Assembly (NCBI RefSeq): GCF_001905825.1
Contig: NZ_LIVV01000004.1
Coordinates: forward strand, 248,001 to 312,000
Source: Streptomyces sp. CB02009
Lineage (GTDB): Bacteria > Actinomycetota > Actinomycetes > Streptomycetales > Streptomycetaceae
Reading direction: 5' to 3'
Length of the DNA stretch: 64,000 nt
Part shown: positions 59,076 through 64,000 of the stretch, piece by piece
Layout: every line of letters starts with the position of its first letter
How positions within the stretch are numbered: position 1 is the first letter of the stretch
The notes under the pieces: generated by a model
Database searches by the model: none
Seen by the model: the letters and a program-made list of their open reading frames with translations, nothing else
What the model was told of the DNA's origin: nothing
Program-made: the position numbers and the translations under genes

Positions 59076-59882
59076 ATGCACGTCACCCGTACCCCCGACG
59101 CCGACATCCACTACGCGGACAGGGGCGAGGGCCCGGCCCTCCTCCTCGTCCACGGCCACCCCTTCGACCACACGATGTGGCAGCCCCAGCTCGACCACTT
59201 CTCCCGCACGCACCGCGTGATCGCCCCCGACCTGCGCGGTTACGGCGCGACACCGCTCGGCGCGCGGCCCGGCCCCACCGGCCTCAGCGTCTTCGCCGAG
59301 GACCTCGCGGCCCTCCTGGACGACCTGGGGATCCACGACTGCGTCCTCGCCGGCCTCTCCATGGGCGGCCAGATCGCCATGGAGCTCTACCGCCGCCACC
59401 CGCGGCGCGTCCGGGGCCTCGTCCTCGCCGACACCTTCCCCGCCGCCGAGACCGACGAGGGCAAGGCCGCCAGGAACGCCATGGCCGACCGGCTGGTCGC
59501 GGGCGGCGCGGAGGCCATGCGCGAATACGCCGACGAGGTCCTCGACCGGATGGTGGCCCCGTACAACACCCATGCCGCGCCGCACGTGCACCGCATGATG
59601 TGCGCGACCGACCCGGCCGGCGCGGCGGCCGCGCTGCGGGTCCGGGCGCAGCGCCCGGACTACCGGAAGACGCTGACGACGGTCCCGTTCCCCGCGCTCG
59701 TCGTGGTCGGCAGGGACGACTCGTACACCCCGGTCGCCGACGCGGAGGAGATGCACGCGCTCCTCCCCCACTCCACCCTCGCGGTGGTCGAACGGGCCGC
59801 GCACCTGCCGAACCTGGAGCGCCCCGACGCGTTCAACGCCGTACTGGAGGACTACCTCCGCTCACTCGTACGGCCCAGCTGA
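59076..59882 (+). CDS. Alpha/beta hydrolase
   Basis: 268 residues. HGHPFDHTMWQPQLDHFSRTHRVIAPDLRGYG, nucleophile elbow AGLSMGGQIAMEL, and the histidine in VERAAHLPNLERPDAF match small-molecule hydrolases of the 3-oxoadipate enol-lactonase type. A -10 hexamer TAGCCT ends 6 nt before the ATG (leaderless). Probably controlled by the divergent MocR regulator. Confidence 0.9.
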   Translation: MHVTRTPDADIHYADRGEGPALLLVHGHPFDHTMWQPQLDHFSRTHRVIAPDLRGYGATPLGARPGPTGLSVFAEDLAALLDDLGIHDCVLAGLSMGGQIAMELYRRHPRRVRGLVLADTFPAAETDEGKAARNAMADRLVAGGAEAMREYADEVLDRMVAPYNTHAAPHVHRMMCATDPAGAAAALRVRAQRPDYRKTLTTVPFPALVVVGRDDSYTPVADAEEMHALLPHSTLAVVERAAHLPNLERPDAFNAVLEDYLRSLVRPS

Positions 59883-59919
59883 ACGTTCGGAACGGTACGA
59901 ACGCTCCGACGATGGGTCC

Positions 59920-60354
59920 ATGAGCCAGAACACGGCACCACCGCGCAGACCCACGTCCTCCTCGGCCGCCGCCTGGGCGAGCGGCGGCACGCTCTTCGCG
60001 GGCGTCCTCATGCTCGTCACCGGCTTCATGGACGTCTTCCAGGGCATCGCAGGCATCGCCGAGGACGACGTGTACACCCGCGTCGGCGACTACGTCTTCA
60101 AGTTCAACCTCACCACCTGGGGCTGGATCCACCTGATCCTCGGCATCGTGGTCGCGATCGCCGGCTTCGGCATCCTCAAGGGAGCGGAGTGGGGCCGGGT
60201 CGCCGGTATCGCGCTCGCGTCCCTCAACATCCTCTTCCAGTTCATGTTCCTGCCGTACCAGCCGTGGTGGGCGCTGTTCTCGATGGCCATCTCGGTCTTC
60301 GTGATCTGGGCGCTCGCGACGGACGAGGCGTACGGCCGGGACGAGACGTTCTGA
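59920..60354 (+). CDS. Small membrane protein (DUF7144-like)
   Basis: 144 residues with four helices (GGTLFAGVLMLVTGFMDVFQGI, WGWIHLILGIVVAIAGFGIL, AGIALASLNILFQFMFLPYQ, WALFSMAISVFVIWAL). DDVYTRVGDYVFKFNLTTWGWIHL is the recognisable signature of this actinobacterial family. CGTTCG-N8-CGAACG lies at 59884-59903 and GACGAT (59908-59913) ends 6 nt before the ATG, so it seems leaderless with an operator at the -35. Confidence 0.85.
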   Translation: MSQNTAPPRRPTSSSAAAWASGGTLFAGVLMLVTGFMDVFQGIAGIAEDDVYTRVGDYVFKFNLTTWGWIHLILGIVVAIAGFGILKGAEWGRVAGIALASLNILFQFMFLPYQPWWALFSMAISVFVIWALATDEAYGRDETF

Positions 60355-60368
60355 GGGGCGGGCGGACG

Positions 60369-60806
60369 ATGAGACGCACCACGGCAGCGGCCCTGGCCCT
60401 GGCCGCCGGCACCGCGCTCACCCTCACGGCCACCGGGTGCGACACCGTCAAGGAGACCGCCGGCGACATCGTCTCCACCGCCACGGCGGCCGCGGCCTCG
60501 GCCGCGACGGAGAAGATGAACGAGGTCAAGGACGGGGTGAAGGCCACCGGCGACGTGAAGGCCGGGCCGACGAGCACCGACGGGGACCGGACGGTCGCCG
60601 AGATCACGGCGACCAACCCGAAGGACGCGAACGCCGACTACACGATCATGGTCACCTTCCGGGACGCCGACGGGAACTTCCTCGACTCGGTCGTCCTGAA
60701 CATCGACGGAGTGGAACCCGGGAAGTCCAAGACCGGTACGGCGCGCAGCAATCGGACGCTCTCGGGCGAACCGACGGCGGAGATCGCGCAGGCCCTGCGA
60801 CACTGA
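60369..60806 (+). CDS. Putative lipoprotein, FxLYD-like
   Basis: 145 residues. A lipobox-like stretch LTLTATGC near residues 20-27 after a signal peptide; then an Ala-rich helical part and a beta domain with KDANADYTIMVTFRDADGNFLD, which resembles FxLYD domains. It sits 14 nt after the membrane protein gene and just ahead of the nuclease gene; a single transcript is likely. No known role. Confidence 0.75.
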   Translation: MRRTTAAALALAAGTALTLTATGCDTVKETAGDIVSTATAAAASAATEKMNEVKDGVKATGDVKAGPTSTDGDRTVAEITATNPKDANADYTIMVTFRDADGNFLDSVVLNIDGVEPGKSKTGTARSNRTLSGEPTAEIAQALRH

Positions 60807-60810
60807 CAGG

Positions 60811-61878
60811 GTGGAGCGAGTCCAGACCGCGGAGCACGGGGAGACGGCGGAACCCGTGAACAGCAGCCCCGCCGAAGCGACCCCGGAGCCGAACTCGGAG
60901 CCGGCCTCCGGGCCGCCGCCTCTCAGGCCCAGGCATCGCGTCACGGCCTGGGCCGGGGGGCTGCTCATGGTGGTCCCGGCCCTGATCGCGGCCTGCCGCG
61001 CCCTGGACACGGACGCCACGACCCCCGTCCCCCAACTCCTCTCGGTACTCCCCTGGCTGACGGTCCCCGCCGCCCTCGCCCTGCTCCTCGCCGCCGCGTC
61101 CCGGCGCCGGGCGCTGACCTTCGTGGCGGTCCTCGTCCTCGGCGCGACCGCCTGGAGCGCCGTGCCGTACATGCCGCAGGCCGTCATCCCGTACGGGCTG
61201 CCGCTGGCACGGGTGAAGGTCCTCGCGGCGAACGTCGAGTTCGGCCAGGGGACGGCGTCACTGGTCGACGTGGTGCGGCAGGAGCGCCCCCAGCTCGTGT
61301 TCGTGTCGGAATGCGATGCCGCCTGCCGGTCCACCCTCACCCGGACCTTCGCCGACGCGCTGCCCCACTACGCCGACGTCCGGGGAGAGGGATCGGTCGG
61401 CTCGATCCTCCTGAGCGCGTACCCGCTGACCGACTGGCGGATGATCCCGGCGGCCATGGGCATGCCCGGCGCGACGGCCGAGATCGCGGGCGTGCCGGTA
61501 CGGCTCCAGCTGGCGCACCCGCTGCCGCCGGTGCCGGGGCAGGTGTCCCTGTGGAAGCGGGAACTGGGGCGGGTGGCGGACGCCGTCGCGGCGCAGCGCA
61601 CCGGACCGATGCTGGTCGCGGGCGACTTCAACGCCTCGCAGGACCACGCGGCCTTCCGCGCGGTCCTCGCGGCGGGCGGACTCCAGGACGCGGCACGGCG
61701 GGCGGACCGGAGCCGCACGCCGACCTGGCCGATGGAGGGCCCGCCGCTGCCGCCGTTCGTCCAGATCGACCACGTCCTGGTGAGGGACTTCAGCGTCCGC
61801 GACGTCCGCTTCCTGGACCTCCCGGGCTCCGACCACCGGGCGGTCCTCGCCGATCTCGACCTGCGCGGGCCGCGCTGA
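60811..61878 (+). CDS. Membrane-anchored endonuclease/exonuclease/phosphatase family protein
   Basis: 355 residues from GTG at 60811. Three transmembrane helices near residues 45-115 (VTAWAGGLLMVVPALIAACRA, LPWLTVPAALALLLAAASR, ALTFVAVLVLGATAWSAVPY) are followed by an EEP domain: KVLAANVEFGQGTASLVDVVRQERPQLVFVSEC, AGDFNASQDHAAFR and GSDHRAVLADLDL. The active residues (Asn/Glu, D-x-N, S-D-H) are intact. It probably cleaves phosphoesters outside the cell. 4 nt after the lipoprotein stop. Confidence 0.88.
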   Translation: MERVQTAEHGETAEPVNSSPAEATPEPNSEPASGPPPLRPRHRVTAWAGGLLMVVPALIAACRALDTDATTPVPQLLSVLPWLTVPAALALLLAAASRRRALTFVAVLVLGATAWSAVPYMPQAVIPYGLPLARVKVLAANVEFGQGTASLVDVVRQERPQLVFVSECDAACRSTLTRTFADALPHYADVRGEGSVGSILLSAYPLTDWRMIPAAMGMPGATAEIAGVPVRLQLAHPLPPVPGQVSLWKRELGRVADAVAAQRTGPMLVAGDFNASQDHAAFRAVLAAGGLQDAARRADRSRTPTWPMEGPPLPPFVQIDHVLVRDFSVRDVRFLDLPGSDHRAVLADLDLRGPR

Positions 61879-61896
61879 TCGGCGACGCTGGAGAGC

Positions 61897-62133
61897 ATGG
61901 AGAACGAGGAGATCCTGGACGACATCGGCGCCCTCGTCGAGGAGGAACGCGCCCTGCGGCAGCGCACCGGCGGCCTCCTCCCCGAGGAACGCGCACGGCT
62001 GTCGGAACTGGAGGTCCGGCTCGACCAGTGCTGGGACCTGCTGCGGCAGCGGAGGGCGAAGGCGGAGTTCGGCGAGGACCCGGACACCGCGACGGTCCGC
62101 CCGGCCACGGAGGTCGAGTCCTACCGCAACTGA
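61897..62133 (+). CDS. DUF2630-family protein
   Basis: 78 residues, highly charged and helical: ILDDIGALVEEERALRQRTGGLLPEERARLSELEVRLDQCWDLLRQRRAKAEFG. The family is widespread in actinobacteria with unknown function and looks like a short coiled coil. GGAGA lies ahead of the ATG. Confidence 0.9.
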   Translation: MENEEILDDIGALVEEERALRQRTGGLLPEERARLSELEVRLDQCWDLLRQRRAKAEFGEDPDTATVRPATEVESYRN

Positions 62134-62151
62134 CACCGCGCCGCCCACCCC

Positions 62152-62358
62152 GTTGTGGGCAGTCGTTCCGCTGGGGCGGAACGGGTGGGCACAACGGACG
62201 GCGCCCCTTGCCGGGCCCAGGCTTCCGCGCCCTGACCCGCACCCCGAGTGCGGTGCACGGGTGGTGCGGGTCCAGGCACAAGGGGCGGAGGCGCCGCCAG
62301 AGGGCGCCGTCCCGTGTGCCCGCCCGTCCCGCCCCAGCGGGACGATTGCCCACACGGG
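62152..62358. repeat. Inverted pair of palindromic repeat units
   Basis: Two hairpin-forming units (62152-62195 and 62311-62358) face opposite ways. Each has a GTGGGCA..CGTTCCGC/GCGGAAC..TGGGCAC-type stem with a CTGGGG loop; in the second, CGTTCC/GGAACG reads CGTCCC/GGGACG, so both sides of the stem changed together. The flanks also match: 62186-62205 against the complement of 62301-62320. No gene lies inside. It resembles BIME/REP-type elements. Confidence 0.8.
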
Positions 62359-62405
62359 GCACGGGAGGCGGGGGCCTGGGGCGGCGCCGACAGTACGTTG
62401 GGCGC

Positions 62406-64000
62406 ATGGCACGACCCGCAGGGCCCACCCGGCTCTCCCCGCCCGCCTGGCTCACCGCCGGCTTCAGGCCCGCGCCCACCCCCGTCCCCTGGGCCGCCGT
62501 CGGACGCGCCGCCGTCGCGCTGTCCGCGCCGCTCGCCGTCGGGCTGGCCGTCGGGCAGCCGGCCTACGGGGCGCTCGTGTCCATGGGCGCGCTCTCCGGC
62601 GTCATCGGCGACACTGCCGACGCCTACCGGATGCGGATCCTGAACATCGCCGTGCCGCAGCTCTTCGGCGCCGTCGGAGTCACCCTCGGAACCCTCGCCT
62701 TCGGCCACGGCTGGGTCGCCGTCGCCGTGCTCACCCTCGTCGCGCTCGTCTCCGGGATGATCTCCTCGATCGGTGCCGTCGCCTCCGTCTCCGGGCTGCT
62801 CCTGCTCCTCAACGCCGTCGTGGGAGCCGGGCTCCCCATGCCCGACCCGTGGTGGAAGGCGCCCCTGCTGCTCGGCCTCGGCGGGCTGTTCGTGCTCGCC
62901 CTGACCCTGCTCGGCTGGCCCCTCCGCCGCGCCGCGCCCGAGCGGGCCGCCGTCGCCGCGACGTACCGCTCCGTCGGCGAGCTGTACGAGGCCACCGGCA
63001 CCCCCGCGTACGACGAGAAGCGGCAGGCCGTCACCGCCTCCCTCAACCAGTCCTACGACCTCGTCCTCGCCCGCCGGGCCCGCCAGCACGGCCGCGCGTC
63101 CTCCCTCGTCCGGCTGCTCGCTCAGCTGAACGCCGTCATCCCGCTGGTCGAGGCCGCCCCCGCCGCGCAGCTCCGCGCCCGGCTCCACGGCCCGCTGTCC
63201 GCCACGATCCCCGCGGCGGTGCGCGAACTCGCCGACGCCGTCGAGGACGAGGAGGGCCGCACCGGGGCACCCGTACTCGATCTGCCGACCCCGGAGCGGC
63301 CCGCCGAGAAGGCCGTCGACCACGCCCTGCGGTACGCCGCCGCCGTCGTCCACCGGACCGAGCCCGACGCCTCCAACGTCGACGACCGGCTCGGCCGCCC
63401 GGCCGCGCTCCGGGTCCGGGTCCGCCGGGCCGCCCGCGCCGTCCTGTTCTCCGAGGCGTCCTGGCGGTACGGGCTCCGGCTCGCCCTCTGCATCGGCCTC
63501 GCGCAGGCCCTCGTCTCGCTGATCCCCGTCCCCCGCTCCTACTGGGTCGCGCTCACCGTCACGTTCGTCATGAAGCCCGACTTCGGCTCGGTCTTCTCCC
63601 GCGCGGTGCTCCGCGCCTTCGGCACCGCCGCCGGGCTCCTCCTCGCCGCCCTCGTGCTCGCCGAAGTCCCCCGCGGCTGGTGGGACGTCCCCGTGATGTG
63701 CGTGCTCGCGGCCCTCATCCCGGCCTTCTCCGCCAAGGGGTACGCCTTCCAGACGGCGGCCATCACCCCGGTGATCCTGCTGCTCTCCGACACCCTCAAC
63801 CAGCAGGGCTTCGGCCTCGTCATGCCCCGCCTGTACGACTCCCTCATCGGCTGCGGCATCGCGCTGATCGCCGGCTACCTCCTCTGGCCCGAGTCCTGGC
63901 ACTCCCGGATCGGCGACCGGCTCGCGGACGCCGTCGCCGACACCGCCACCTATGTGGCCTGCGCGTTCGGCGGGCTGGAGGACCAGGGCCGGCGGCTGCG
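62406..64000 (+). CDS. FUSC-family membrane protein, partial at the right edge
   Basis: At least 531 residues, open at the end of the window. ATG at 62406 follows TACGTT (62394-62399) by 6 nt, so it may be leaderless. Two sets of membrane helices (residues ~30-170 and ~360-500), separated by a cytoplasmic ~190-residue part, match the FUSC / fusaric-acid-resistance architecture. RSYWVALTVTFVMKPDFGSVFSRAVLRAFGTAAGLLLAALVL is the typical second-half signature. It probably exports aromatic acids or other small organic acids. Confidence 0.88.
   Translation, partial: MARPAGPTRLSPPAWLTAGFRPAPTPVPWAAVGRAAVALSAPLAVGLAVGQPAYGALVSMGALSGVIGDTADAYRMRILNIAVPQLFGAVGVTLGTLAFGHGWVAVAVLTLVALVSGMISSIGAVASVSGLLLLLNAVVGAGLPMPDPWWKAPLLLGLGGLFVLALTLLGWPLRRAAPERAAVAATYRSVGELYEATGTPAYDEKRQAVTASLNQSYDLVLARRARQHGRASSLVRLLAQLNAVIPLVEAAPAAQLRARLHGPLSATIPAAVRELADAVEDEEGRTGAPVLDLPTPERPAEKAVDHALRYAAAVVHRTEPDASNVDDRLGRPAALRVRVRRAARAVLFSEASWRYGLRLALCIGLAQALVSLIPVPRSYWVALTVTFVMKPDFGSVFSRAVLRAFGTAAGLLLAALVLAEVPRGWWDVPVMCVLAALIPAFSAKGYAFQTAAITPVILLLSDTLNQQGFGLVMPRLYDSLIGCGIALIAGYLLWPESWHSRIGDRLADAVADTATYVACAFGGLEDQGRRL

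Overview
The window is high-GC actinobacterial DNA. It looks like a Streptomyces chromosome: strong GC bias at third codon positions, many GTG starts, a rare TTA codon, the 24-residue ribosomal protein bL37, a WYL-type regulator, ECF sigma factors with SnoaL-like tails, and orphan small-molecule hydrolases and transporters. No insertion sequence, integrase, prophage, CRISPR array or rRNA was seen. One tRNA-Gly(CCC) is present. The order of genes looks like ordinary core-to-accessory chromosome.

Layout. 1-3.5 kb: secreted protein, Yip1 protein, dcd with a phosphoribosyltransferase, a small zinc-ribbon-like protein and tRNA-Gly. 3.7-7.8 kb: a cold-shock module (CspA-like protein, DEAD-box RNA helicase, a CBS-like small protein, a small protein of unknown family beginning MRCVIARFPF, then a MerR-like regulator behind a long structured leader). 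7.9-18.5 kb: hydrolase, membrane protein with a TTA codon, GNAT, sigma factor plus FAD oxidoreductase, WYL regulator facing a NIPSNAP protein, a second ECF sigma factor, and a VOC-AraC-VOC group. 18.7-20.2 kb: a second, smaller cold-shock module (CspA-like plus MRCVIARFPF paralog). 20.2-32.6 kb: GvpU-like protein, MBL hydrolase, GlxA-type regulator, TetR/membrane protein pair, amino-acid permease, hydroxyacid dehydrogenase, GntR operon, MarR/DoxX pair and an ABC-F protein. 32.6-48.0 kb: the cobalamin (vitamin B12) block. It holds cobN with a cobalamin riboswitch, cobG-cobH-cobIJ, cobK, cbiD, and cobL-cobM. It is interrupted by a serine hydrolase, a PA14/FnIII secreted protein, a hypothetical and bL37. 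48.2-64 kb: LLM flavin oxidoreductase with its FMN reductase, universal stress protein, a MerR-PP2C fusion, a DrrAB-type ABC exporter, MFS/RidA/Rrf2, a MocR regulator facing a hydrolase, small membrane and lipoproteins, a nuclease/phosphatase, a palindromic repeat element, and a FUSC-family transporter that runs off the right edge.

The most striking signals are regulatory rather than enzymatic. The two cspA leaders share an identical 26-nt block and a stem plus hairpin next to the Shine-Dalgarno sequence whose pairing is kept while the bases differ. The helicase mRNA can fold its own Shine-Dalgarno into a 10-bp stem. Several divergent promoters carry clear repeated operators: three TetR-type sites, tandem GntR sites, paired Rrf2-type sites, MocR-type direct repeats and AraC/VOC direct repeats. 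Many single genes look leaderless, with a -10 hexamer ending 6-7 nt before the start codon.

All names come from reading the sequence. No database search was run, and start sites are inferred from ribosome-binding sites, promoters and family alignments held in memory.
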